Shown: positions 1 through 7,481 of the stretch, piece after piece
Position numbering within the stretch: position 1 is the first letter of the stretch
How the letters are laid out: each line of letters begins with the position of its first letter
Assembly: GCA_015654635.1 (NCBI GenBank)
Contig: JAATGP010000049.1
Location: 98,332 to 162,331, forward strand
Direction: 5' to 3'
DNA length: 64,000 bases
Source: Alphaproteobacteria bacterium
GTDB lineage: Bacteria > Pseudomonadota > Alphaproteobacteria > Micropepsales > Micropepsaceae
Position numbers and translations under genes: made by a program
The notes under the pieces: model-generated
Databases searched by the model: none
What the model saw: the letters and a program-made list of their open reading frames with translations, nothing else
Told to the model about the DNA's origin: nothing

Positions 1-1
1 T

Positions 2-112
2 AGCATTGACGCTCGCCCGGTGCAGAACGCCATCATCGAAATCATGGAAGGAGGCCAGGAAGCCTTCAACCGCCGCAAAGAGGTTTACAACCTATGGAAA
101 CCACAGAGCTGA
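2..112 (+). CDS. C-terminal fragment of an unidentified protein (possibly a type I restriction R subunit)
   Basis: An open frame enters from the left edge and stops at TGA 110-112, giving 36 residues that end in EVYNLWKPQS. Its stop overlaps the ATG of the next gene (94) by 19 bases, so the two are probably translationally coupled. The fragment is too short for a firm family call. Its position directly before an AlbA_2-type ATP-binding gene fits a type I restriction locus, where such genes are often embedded, but that is inference. The missing N-terminal part lies outside the window. Confidence 0.5.
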   Translation, partial: SIDARPVQNAIIEIMEGGQEAFNRRKEVYNLWKPQS

Positions 113-1275
113 TCGACCTCCTCAGCCGGGGTGAGGACAGCTGCCATCAGTTCAAGGCAAACTTTTCCAATGCGGACGCGTTGGCTGCCGAGATCGTCGC
201 CTTCAGTAACACCGCTGGAGGAAAGATATTTATTGGCGTGCAAAACGATGGCGCCGTGCTTGGCTTGTCCGGCGCAGATATTGACCGCTTGAATCAGCTT
301 ATTTCAAACAGCGCATCCCAGCACGTGCGGCCCGCTGTGAACCCATTCACTGAGAACGTGCTGCATCCAAATGGCCTTGTGATGGTGGTTTCCATTCCGG
401 AAGGTGTCAGCAAGCCCTACCAGGATAAGAATGGCACCTTCTGGGTGAAAAGCGGATCGGACAAGCGGCGCGCCACCTCGCGCGAGGAAATCCAGCGTCT
501 GTTCCAGCAAGCCGGGTTGGTGCATGCCGACGAAACCCCCGTAGCTGGCTTAGGCGCTGGTGATGTAGACATGCCCTATTTCGGGGCTTTCTTCGAGCAG
601 CAATTCAATGAGCCGCTTACCCAACACAGCCAGCCGTTGCCGCAATTGCTGACCAACATGAACTTGATGAGGCAGGGGCAACTTAATGTGGCGGGTAGCC
701 TACTGTTCGCCAAGGCGCCTCACTACGCGCTACCAGCCTTTATTGTTAAGGCTGTCGCGTTCGTCGGCAACCAGATCGAGGATGAGCACTACATCGACAG
801 TCGCGACATCGTCGGAAAACTGGCAGATATCTTCCAGCAGACGCTGGGCTTCATCGTCGCCAACACTCGAGCCACACAAGGCGAGCAAGGGTTCAACTCC
901 CAAGGCCAGGCCGAAATTCCGCGTGTTGTCTGGGAGGAGTTGGTCGCCAACGCTCTCGTCCACCGTGATTACTTTATCAGTGCTCCAGTGCGCGTGCTAG
1001 TTTTTGCGGATCGCGTCGAGATCATCAGCCCCGGCCACCTGCCCAACAACCTAACTATTGAGAACATCAAGGCCGGTAACTCCAATATGCGTAATCCCAT
1101 CCTCGCTTCTTTCGCGGCCAAGCTTCTTCCATATCGCGGGCTGGGGAGCGGCCTTCTGCGCGCATTGCGGGCTTGGCCGAAGATTGAGCTAATCGATGAT
1201 CGTGCCGGGAATCTCTTTAAGGTCATCGTGGCGCGACCCAATGCGTCGATGGTAGCTGGAGGCGGTGCTCAGTGA
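94..1275 (+). CDS. ATP-binding protein with AlbA_2 (Schlafen AAA_4-like) domain
   Basis: A protein of 393 residues. The N-terminal ~130 residues have the AlbA_2/divergent AAA_4 pattern: an acidic start, an AFSNTAGGKIFIGVQNDG core and the WVKSGSDKRRATSREEI segment. The C-terminal part has a GHKL/HATPase_c_4-like segment with ELVANALVHRDY, the EIISPGHLP turn and GLGSGLLRALR. Members are annotated as putative transcriptional regulators or as accessory proteins in restriction and phage-defence loci; the biochemical role is generally unknown. The ATG overlaps the end of the upstream fragment, which suggests one operon. The gene belongs to the AT-richer island at the left end of the window. The family assignment is firm and the function is open. 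Confidence 0.8.
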   Translation: METTELIDLLSRGEDSCHQFKANFSNADALAAEIVAFSNTAGGKIFIGVQNDGAVLGLSGADIDRLNQLISNSASQHVRPAVNPFTENVLHPNGLVMVVSIPEGVSKPYQDKNGTFWVKSGSDKRRATSREEIQRLFQQAGLVHADETPVAGLGAGDVDMPYFGAFFEQQFNEPLTQHSQPLPQLLTNMNLMRQGQLNVAGSLLFAKAPHYALPAFIVKAVAFVGNQIEDEHYIDSRDIVGKLADIFQQTLGFIVANTRATQGEQGFNSQGQAEIPRVVWEELVANALVHRDYFISAPVRVLVFADRVEIISPGHLPNNLTIENIKAGNSNMRNPILASFAAKLLPYRGLGSGLLRALRAWPKIELIDDRAGNLFKVIVARPNASMVAGGGAQ

Positions 1276-1352
1276 AGAGTATGTCAAACTGATATCCTCG
1301 ACGGCTTTCGCCTTTTGAATAGTGCCTTTTGCGCGAAGCCACTTCTGTTTAG

Positions 1353-2132
1353 GTGGGCGATGTGTCAACTAAGTTCCTAAAGAGGTATGTGCTATCTTCT
1401 GACAATCATGAATTTGTCGGACGAATATACGACCTATCAATCGTTGCCATGCACTTCAACAGCTACGACGACCTCGCGAAGCACGCCGACTGCAAATACG
1501 CCTACGATGTGGACTATGCTCTCTCGATGCTGACGCGCCGCGTCGAATCCCTCAACATGGTCGGTGGAATGCTTTGGCCAGCCGGTATGCCGAAGGACTT
1601 TAAAGAGTTTCCGGTTTCTCGGTACGAGTGGCTAAATATTTCTGCAGACGTATTTTTGACGCGTTCTATTTCGTTGGTCGATTGCGCAATTATATTGGTC
1701 AATGAAGTACTAGAGTGTGGATTATCAGTCGAATCCTGCACAATGGCAAACTTGAAGAAAAAGGTCGTCCCGAAACCGATCTTCGATCAACTCAGGATGA
1801 TGCTCGATGGTCAAGGACATTTGCGCAAAGAACGAAACGGCCGGGTTCATCATGGTGCTGAGCGTGGATTTAGCTCGGATGATCAGATGTTCCGTACCGG
1901 AGCATTGTTCGAGCACAGATTCGGTGGGGCGCGTGGCTCAAACGGTCGCCCGCTCCCAGTGAAGCGATTTTTCCGTGAAGGGCTTATCGAGCTCCAGCGA
2001 GAATTTAACGGCGTTATGCGGACTGTCGTGAAGCAGCTCGATCACCTCTATGACCTGCTTTATCCTGAGTTTGAGAGCCGATTCTCTCCAAAGTTTAGAT
2101 CGGGTCCATTCGCTCGGAGGGACGTAGAATAA
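1353..2132 (+). CDS. HEPN-like protein (Cthe_2314-type candidate)
   Basis: A protein of 259 residues with no family I can name with certainty. About two thirds in it carries RKERNGRVHHG, which contains an R-N-x-x-x-H arrangement like the RX4-6H catalytic motif of HEPN ribonucleases. It is followed by a long helical C-terminus (LQREFNGVMRTVVKQLDHLYDLLYPEF) of the kind seen in HEPN helical bundles. The start given is GTG at 1353; a second GTG at 1362 is possible and neither has a clear Shine-Dalgarno. The stop is one base before the ATG of the GIY-YIG-like gene, so the two are co-transcribed. HEPN proteins often act as toxins or defence RNases; here that is inferred from one motif and the context. 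Confidence 0.55.
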   Translation: MGDVSTKFLKRYVLSSDNHEFVGRIYDLSIVAMHFNSYDDLAKHADCKYAYDVDYALSMLTRRVESLNMVGGMLWPAGMPKDFKEFPVSRYEWLNISADVFLTRSISLVDCAIILVNEVLECGLSVESCTMANLKKKVVPKPIFDQLRMMLDGQGHLRKERNGRVHHGAERGFSSDDQMFRTGALFEHRFGGARGSNGRPLPVKRFFREGLIELQREFNGVMRTVVKQLDHLYDLLYPEFESRFSPKFRSGPFARRDVE

Positions 2133-2133
2133 T

Positions 2134-2601
2134 ATGATCTTCAAAGGCGCAGGAACGGTGATGCCGGTATGGCAGATCCGGCGGGTAGATCCGGGTTTCA
2201 TCTACGTCATCGAGCATCACGGCCAGTACAAAATAGGAAAAACGACGCGCACCAAAGAGCGTTTAAAGGCAGCGAAGACTTGGTTGCCGGATATGAACTT
2301 GCTCGGCTTCAAACCATTCTGGGGTATGTCCCATCATGAGCGCCTCCTGCACGCCGGATTTGCCTTCTACTGGTATGCCGGTGAATGGTATAAATTCGAC
2401 GGTGATGATGACGCGCGAGATCTTCTCCTTGATGGGTTTCTTGCTTTCTCCGATGACAATCCAGATATCAATTCTCGTGACTTCATCTATTGGTATAACG
2501 GAGAGGGCATGGTTGAGCTTCTGATGGCCATGGATGAGCAAAAGATCTCACTGCGAAAATTTCAGCAGAAGGAATCAATCTCTCCAAAGAAGGTTTTTTA
2601 G
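2134..2601 (+). CDS. GIY-YIG-like (T5orf172/MUG113-type) protein
   Basis: A protein of 155 residues. The stretch GFIYVIEHHGQYKIGKTTRTKERLKA has the GFIYVI and YKIGKT elements that define the T5orf172/MUG113 branch of the GIY-YIG nuclease superfamily. It is followed by HHERLLHAGF and a GEWYKF motif, also typical of that branch. The ATG begins one base after the stop of the HEPN-like gene and is preceded by a good ribosome site (CGGAGG near 2115). Family members occur in phages and mobile elements and are predicted nucleases. The last ~50 residues are not recognised. It may be the partner or effector of the upstream gene, which is inference. Confidence 0.7.
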   Translation: MIFKGAGTVMPVWQIRRVDPGFIYVIEHHGQYKIGKTTRTKERLKAAKTWLPDMNLLGFKPFWGMSHHERLLHAGFAFYWYAGEWYKFDGDDDARDLLLDGFLAFSDDNPDINSRDFIYWYNGEGMVELLMAMDEQKISLRKFQQKESISPKKVF

Positions 2602-3908
2602 GCCTTTAAGAAAAACACTATGACATTGGCCAAGCTATCCCACATCGACATAAGATGTTCTGGTGAGGGGGCGAAGTTAGGAGAGTGGACATATTTGTTG
2701 AGTGTGTCCGCTGAAACGAGTTTGTCGCCCTGTTTGAATTTTCTAATAATATCCATTTGCTTTGCGTCTATTTTGCCTGCCGCGCTAAGGTGGAGCGCAG
2801 ATTTTTCCAGTCGAATTGCAAGCTTGTCGTTCTCATAGACAGAGACGCTCGCTTCTTTGATATAATTTTCAACGGCGAGTTCTAGAAGTACCCGAAGCAG
2901 GACGGAGATGGCATTTGCATGTTTATGCAAGTCGAGATGAAACTGGAGCTCTTCCCAAATCTGATGATGTCGCTGAAGGCGACCGGGCCAGGTAAGCCCG
3001 AAGTCTTTCTGAGGAATAAGTGTTGACCGCACTGTCGGTGCGGTCTTCGCGGTAGGCTTGCTGCGGCCTGTTTCCGCTTTTGTTTCGGATTTAGCCTTGG
3101 CGCTCGCCTTTAGCGAGTCGTCAGCAATGGGTAGGACGCCTTCGCTGGCTAGCTTATCTAGGTATCGCTGCTTTCCGTCCACGTCCCATATATCGCCCAG
3201 CACGAGGTCGCGGTTAGCAAGATCCGTCGCAATTCTTGCAAGTGCATTTAAGGATTTTGCAGGGTCGTGAGTAAACTCGAACTTCCTGCCCTTCATGCTG
3301 ATGCCCACGCGACTTCTGAAGGGTTCGGCGGATAATAAGCGGTTGAGTGTTGACCGAGGGATCTTCCGTCGCGCCGGTAAGAGGTGGGCTTGGGAGAGAT
3401 GTTTTTCGATCTCGTCGGCGACGCTTGGGCCATTCCCCTTACCTGTGCGGGCAACGAAGGTAGCCTTCATACGATCATCCCATGTGCTCTGACCTACACC
3501 ATTTTGCGTTCCAGTGTGTCGCCGGAACAGGATCTCATCGATTCGGTCTCGATCCGTTTCTATTTGGCACTGAACTTCCTTTGGGGGTGTCCCCTTCCAT
3601 CGCGTAGCTTGCTCTCTAAAGAACGATTGAAGCTCGACTGTCGGCGCTCGACGCGGCTCATTGAGCAGTTTAAGGCATGTGATACGACGATTTCCATCGA
3701 AGACGATGAATTGGCTTTTCTCGGGCGCCACAAGCGGGAATTCGTAGATCTCGCCACGGTCGACTATGTCCTTAGCGAGATTGCGCATGTGTTGCTCGCG
3801 TTCTTTAAATAGCCACGCAATTGCGGCCGTCTCGTTTTCAAGCTCACCGTGGCGGTCGTTGGCGCGGTTGACTACGAGAGAGCTGAGCGGAATGTTTCTG
3901 ATTGCCAT
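2598..3908 (-). CDS. ParB/Srx-fold N-terminal domain protein
   Basis: The N-terminal ~100 residues look like a ParB-type (ParB/sulfiredoxin) domain: an initial IPLSSLVVN strand, a helix with HMRNLAKDIVDRG, and FIVFDGNRRITCLKLL, which holds the DGNRR nucleotide-binding core. The middle and C-terminal parts are unassigned, with a charged Lys/Ala-rich linker near residue 280 followed by a helical end. I chose ATG 3908 because GGGGGGA sits just upstream of it; an ATG at 3932 adds eight residues. The gene is convergent with the GIY-YIG-like gene and overlaps it by four bases. There is no parA neighbour, so this is a stand-alone ParB-like protein of the sort seen in islands and prophages. Confidence 0.7.
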   Translation of the reverse strand: MAIRNIPLSSLVVNRANDRHGELENETAAIAWLFKEREQHMRNLAKDIVDRGEIYEFPLVAPEKSQFIVFDGNRRITCLKLLNEPRRAPTVELQSFFREQATRWKGTPPKEVQCQIETDRDRIDEILFRRHTGTQNGVGQSTWDDRMKATFVARTGKGNGPSVADEIEKHLSQAHLLPARRKIPRSTLNRLLSAEPFRSRVGISMKGRKFEFTHDPAKSLNALARIATDLANRDLVLGDIWDVDGKQRYLDKLASEGVLPIADDSLKASAKAKSETKAETGRSKPTAKTAPTVRSTLIPQKDFGLTWPGRLQRHHQIWEELQFHLDLHKHANAISVLLRVLLELAVENYIKEASVSVYENDKLAIRLEKSALHLSAAGKIDAKQMDIIRKFKQGDKLVSADTLNKYVHSPNFAPSPEHLMSMWDSLANVIVFFLKA

Positions 3909-4473
3909 TGTGTCCCCCCAGAGGCTGACCATACCATCCCGAGTTGTGCTTGCAAGAGAGGGTGTGCTTAGTCTGATGTCTGTGCCGATTTTTGATGGGT
4001 TGGGCGCTACCTGCGCCCCTGAATGACAAGCGACACGCTTGGCTGCTTTGTCTGTCAGCTGCCGCGGCTCTACCGGACTTGATGAGGCTGATGCGCGTCA
4101 AGTAGGTCATGTGGCCCTATAGGACGCTTTACAGAGTTTTATTAAGAATGCCGGGAACCACATATTCAACAATACCGAGGTCCGGATGCAATTGAGGCAA
4201 CGGAAATAGATCCAGTCTGCCGCGACTGGCTCAAGATTGGCGGAAGACCTGAACAGTCACTAGGAGGTCTATTCCGACGTCCGAAAACGTGGAGCCGTTA
4301 TTCATCCGTAGCGCGTCGGATGCGGACTTTCCGAAGATGGCAGAGCTGCGTCCAGAAGCGCTCGCTCGACCAATTTGCGATATCCTGTTTACTGTGTCGG
4401 AGCGAGGGCTTCTTTCGTAGTAGAGCGGATGCAGCTACAGTAGGCGTGAGAACAACGAATGCGATAATCAACG
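3909..4473. other. Intergenic region without a supported gene
   Basis: These 565 bases separate the ParB-like gene (leftward) from the nuclease-like gene (rightward). They should hold both promoters, but I see no convincing -35/-10 pair, tRNA or long repeat. Short open frames exist here but none has family-like composition or a good ribosome site. The stretch could include remains of an older gene. Confidence 0.4.
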
Positions 4474-5682
4474 ATGTCGGAATCAGCACCTTGGCTCAAA
4501 GCAATGGAAAATGGCGGATTGGGTGAGGCGCGCGCACGCGCTTTCCTCATGGATAGATTTTGGGTACTTGAACGGTCTGTAGACATTGAAGGCGCCGATT
4601 ATCTGATTCAGCGGCGCCTCATTCCCTCGAATTTTCTCGACCCCGAGCCGCCGCGTCTCGGCGTAGTGCAAGTAAAGTACATTCAAGATGGTAGTACGCC
4701 TATCAGAGTGAAAAGAAGTTACCTTGCCAATCGCCACGGTTCGCCATATGGCGAATTCTTCATCCTAGTCTTTACCGGGCGCGAAGACGACGAGCGTGCA
4801 TTCCTTCTCTCGGCCCGAGAAATGCTGAAGGAAGCGGAGGAGATCGAAGAGGGTGGCGAACTAATCGAGCGGCTCAGAGGTGCCAAACTTCTTGGAAACA
4901 GCAATTATGAGATAACCGAGCGAAAAATAGCACTCGACCAGATCGAACATGCGCTTAAGAATGCGGACTTCATAGCCAACCGACGTTTCATCGGGAGCTC
5001 ATCGTACGTCAAGCTGGATCCTAACCAGATCGATCACGATTTGACCCTGCCCTTGGATAACAGTTGGGGCGATATCCCAAAGGAATTCTTCAAAGGCAGG
5101 AAAAAGCTACAGTCGACCATGTTCAATTTGGAGGAAATTATTGACGGGCTTTCGAAAATGTTGAAATCGACCGACCCGACGGAAGTGCTACAAATCTATG
5201 AAGACAATGTCGAAGGGTTCGTCGGAGGAAGCGGAAGCTGGCAGGAAATCGGCGTTAGAATTGATTTCTTCGATGACGATTTTTTTGAGGCGGTGAAGAG
5301 CCACCGAGCTCGACTTGCCAAGATCAATGAACTCGGTTTTGAGGGTAGTTATTTCAAGTTGTGCTCGAAATTCGAAAAAGAAGTCGTGTCCAAAGTGCTC
5401 GCGCTCGCGGATGATAACCAACTAGGGACCGTGAAGATTCAGGCCGAAGGCGACAAGCTCGTGCGCGAGGCAGACGCCAACGCCATTAGCGTGATCAATA
5501 GCTCTAGGCTTGGAACGATGCCCGCAAAGCCTTTCTCCGGCTTCATCCGCCCACTGGCTTCCAGACTAATGAGGCCATGTACCGTAGCGAACAAGAGCCC
5601 TGTCAGGGTTGTGTGCGGAACGTCCGGCAACTCTCCAGCGTCTTGGCATTCCCGTACTATAGAATCGAACTCATCGAAATGA
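4474..5682 (+). CDS. DUF4365-like (PD-(D/E)xK) protein with a chimeric 3' end
   Basis: A frame of 402 codons. The N-terminal ~110 residues resemble a DUF4365-type restriction-nuclease fold: GLGEARARAFL (conserved Glu), DIEGADYLIQ (conserved Asp) and VVQVKYIQ (the Q-V-K element). Residues ~110-330 are acidic and not recognised. The last ~60-80 codons, from about base 5439 on, lie antisense to the coding region of the tetR gene on the opposite strand. Their sequence (for example RVVCGTSGNSP) looks like noise. The simplest reading is that the gene lost its native 3' end at an island junction near 5.45-5.5 kb and now runs on until a chance stop. The start could also be ATG 4504. Confidence 0.55.
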   Translation: MSESAPWLKAMENGGLGEARARAFLMDRFWVLERSVDIEGADYLIQRRLIPSNFLDPEPPRLGVVQVKYIQDGSTPIRVKRSYLANRHGSPYGEFFILVFTGREDDERAFLLSAREMLKEAEEIEEGGELIERLRGAKLLGNSNYEITERKIALDQIEHALKNADFIANRRFIGSSSYVKLDPNQIDHDLTLPLDNSWGDIPKEFFKGRKKLQSTMFNLEEIIDGLSKMLKSTDPTEVLQIYEDNVEGFVGGSGSWQEIGVRIDFFDDDFFEAVKSHRARLAKINELGFEGSYFKLCSKFEKEVVSKVLALADDNQLGTVKIQAEGDKLVREADANAISVINSSRLGTMPAKPFSGFIRPLASRLMRPCTVANKSPVRVVCGTSGNSPASWHSRTIESNSSK

Positions 5683-6038
5683 CTAAGAGCCGCCTGTTTT
5701 AAGTCTCCCTCCAGCGTGGCAAACCTGGGATCGTTGAGTAGAAGCTGGTAACGCGCCGGGTGTTTGGAACTGTACGCGATGATGCCTTTGAGCGCACCGG
5801 CCAATTTCTTCGCGGGCTTGGCCGATGACTGCCGCACCCGCGCCAGTGTCGCGGTCATGTCGGAGAGATCGGCTGCTGCGACTGCAGCAAGAAGCGCATC
5901 CCGATTCCTAAAATGCTTGTACGGCGCATTGTGGGATACTCCCACGGCCTGACCGACGGCACGAAGAGTGACCGCGTGCTCGCCGCCAGCGTCGAGCAAC
6001 GCTGCCGCTGCAGCTACAAGCTTTCTTTCGGTTGTCAT
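5439..6038 (-). CDS. TetR/AcrR family transcriptional regulator
   Basis: A protein of 199 residues. The N-terminal helix-turn-helix is clear: TLRAVGQAVGVSHNAPYKHFRNRDALLAAV is the standard TetR pattern, here of the NAPYKHF type seen with a WHG ligand domain. The ligand domain follows to about EKGFAGIVPSLELL. The last ~15 residues look unlike a family ending and overlap the nuclease-like gene, as expected if an insertion junction changed the tail. Its ATG overlaps the TGA of the SDR gene by four bases, so it is the second gene of an SDR-tetR operon. It probably represses that operon through the palindrome at 7043-7073. Confidence 0.85.
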   Translation of the reverse strand: MTTERKLVAAAAALLDAGGEHAVTLRAVGQAVGVSHNAPYKHFRNRDALLAAVAAADLSDMTATLARVRQSSAKPAKKLAGALKGIIAYSSKHPARYQLLLNDPRFATLEGDLKQAALSHFDEFDSIVRECQDAGELPDVPHTTLTGLLFATVHGLISLEASGRMKPEKGFAGIVPSLELLITLMALASASRTSLSPSA

Positions 6039-7000
6039 TTCAGAAGAACTGATTCTTCGCCGGACAACAGGTGAACCAGCTCTTTTGAATCATTCCAGAG
6101 GCGCCCCGCAAGTACTTCATCATAAGACATTTTGGACGAGCGCATTTCGATTAGTCGCCCGTCGTCCGACTGAAAATATTTGCCAGAAGCGTTTGCGAAA
6201 GCAGGATCAGCAGCGATCTTGCCGAGGCAAGCACCTGAAAAAGCGAGGTCACCCATTGTGACGCCAAGGCGTCTCTGGAGCCAGCCAAAGAAGGCCGTCG
6301 TTGCGAGCCACTGAACAGGTTTCGGCGTGCCGCGTAGGAATCCCGTCCCCGCCGTGCTTCCCGGATCGAATGCAATCGAGGCAATCGAACTGCCAGATCG
6401 CCTTAGGCGTCGATCCAGTTCATAGGCATGAAGAATATTGCATAGCTTTGATGTGGAATATCTCTTTCCGGCCGAGGTCGGTTTTCGGCCGTCCTTGCCG
6501 TCATTCGCAAGCGCAATCGCGTTTGGCTGGACAACTGCGCCGACGAGCTTTCCGTCCATTGTCTCCGGATCGTGGGTGCCGCTGGCTGTAAAGACCACAC
6601 GGCCGTTCTCGGCCACACGGTCGATCAGCAACTCGATCAGAAGGAAATGCCCCAGATGGTTGGTCGCAAAGGTCTCCTCATAGCCGTCCGGCGTATGGTT
6701 GAGGGCTTCGATGCAGGCGCCAGCATTGCATAGGATAGCTTGCAGGTCATCGACCTCGCCTCGGTCGATCATGGCCCGGCAACGGCTGGCTGCGTCCCTG
6801 ACCGAAGCCAGAGAGGATGTGTCCATTTGAAGGGTGGTGACCTGCACCCCGTACCCGATGCGTAGCCGCTGCGCCGCTGGCTCAACACGCGTCAGATCGC
6901 GGCCAGCCAAGATGAGGTTGAAGCGCGGTCCCCCAGCCAGTTGTTTGGCGCATTCATACCCGATGCCGCCATGGCCGCCTGTGATGAGAGCCGCAGGCAT
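6035..7000 (-). CDS. Short-chain dehydrogenase/reductase (SDR) family oxidoreductase
   Basis: A Rossmann-fold NAD(P)-dependent oxidoreductase of about 321 residues. It shows the nucleotide-binding motif ITGGHGGIGYE at the N-terminus, the CNAGA motif, FATNHLGHFLL, and the catalytic YSTSK (YxxxK). Length and style resemble the protochlorophyllide-reductase/retinol-dehydrogenase-like branch. I prefer ATG 7000 because GGAAAGGG lies eight bases upstream. A TTG at 7033 and an ATG at 7027 are in frame but would lie on top of the predicted promoter. The gene is followed by tetR with a four-base overlap, so the regulator likely responds to a substrate of this enzyme. The substrate is unknown. Confidence 0.85.
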   Translation of the reverse strand: MPAALITGGHGGIGYECAKQLAGGPRFNLILAGRDLTRVEPAAQRLRIGYGVQVTTLQMDTSSLASVRDAASRCRAMIDRGEVDDLQAILCNAGACIEALNHTPDGYEETFATNHLGHFLLIELLIDRVAENGRVVFTASGTHDPETMDGKLVGAVVQPNAIALANDGKDGRKPTSAGKRYSTSKLCNILHAYELDRRLRRSGSSIASIAFDPGSTAGTGFLRGTPKPVQWLATTAFFGWLQRRLGVTMGDLAFSGACLGKIAADPAFANASGKYFQSDDGRLIEMRSSKMSYDEVLAGRLWNDSKELVHLLSGEESVLLK

Positions 7001-7035
7001 ATTTAAAGCCCTTTCCGAGGTTGACATTGGCAACC

Positions 7036-7073
7036 TAATTAGGGGCCAAGGTTGATGCTGTCAACCTTGGCCC
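7036..7073 (-). promoter_or_regulatory. Promoter and palindromic operator candidate of the SDR-tetR operon
   Basis: On the minus strand TTGACA (7064-7059) is followed after 17 bases by TAATTA (7041-7036). A perfect inverted repeat with 13-bp arms (7043-7055 and 7061-7073, arm GGGCCAAGGTTGA) and a 5-base spacer covers the -35 and the spacer. This is a classic place for a TetR-family repressor to block polymerase. The -35 is strong and the -10 is weak. The predicted transcript start leaves about 30 bases before ATG 7000. Confidence 0.6.
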
Positions 7074-7481
7074 TTCCAGGGTGACGGTCTTTTTTCGACC
7101 GGGCCGATGAGACCGCGGTTAAGGAGATTTCAAAAATCGACCGATCGATATTGATAGTGGTTGAAACTGAGGAATTCTCAGATTGCCGAAATTCCCTTTT
7201 GAAATCAAAAGCGCAAATTTCTGACGGATCGGGAAGTCGGTTCTCGACAGTGCGTCGAAAAAATTTGTGTCAGTAGATCAATGCGTTACTATGCTTCAAA
7301 ATAATCGAGTGGGAATGAGCGAGGGTCCGCAAGGGCGTAGCCGACCGCGGACGATTTGGTCCGGTGGACCAAATCGACGAGCGAACGCGCTGCTTGTCCG
7401 CCGTAGCCTTGGGCGAAGGCGGAAGCGCTGCAAAGCACAATGACCGGCGCGTATCCACTTCCTCTAGTTAGTACGGACCCT
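7074..7481. other. Intergenic region with an 11-bp-arm palindrome
   Basis: These ~400 bases lie between the SDR-tetR promoter and the ABC-F gene. They contain a perfect inverted repeat at 7352-7376 (arms CGATTTGGTCC and GGACCAAATCG, spacer GGT). A minus-strand frame (7507-7289) ending in RSFPLDYFEA has protein-like composition and could be a gene remnant, but I cannot assign it. No other feature is evident. Confidence 0.4.

Noticed and set aside
3844..4110. An 88-codon minus-strand frame upstream of the ParB-like gene
   Set aside because: It overlaps the ParB-like start region, has no ribosome site and no recognisable motif.
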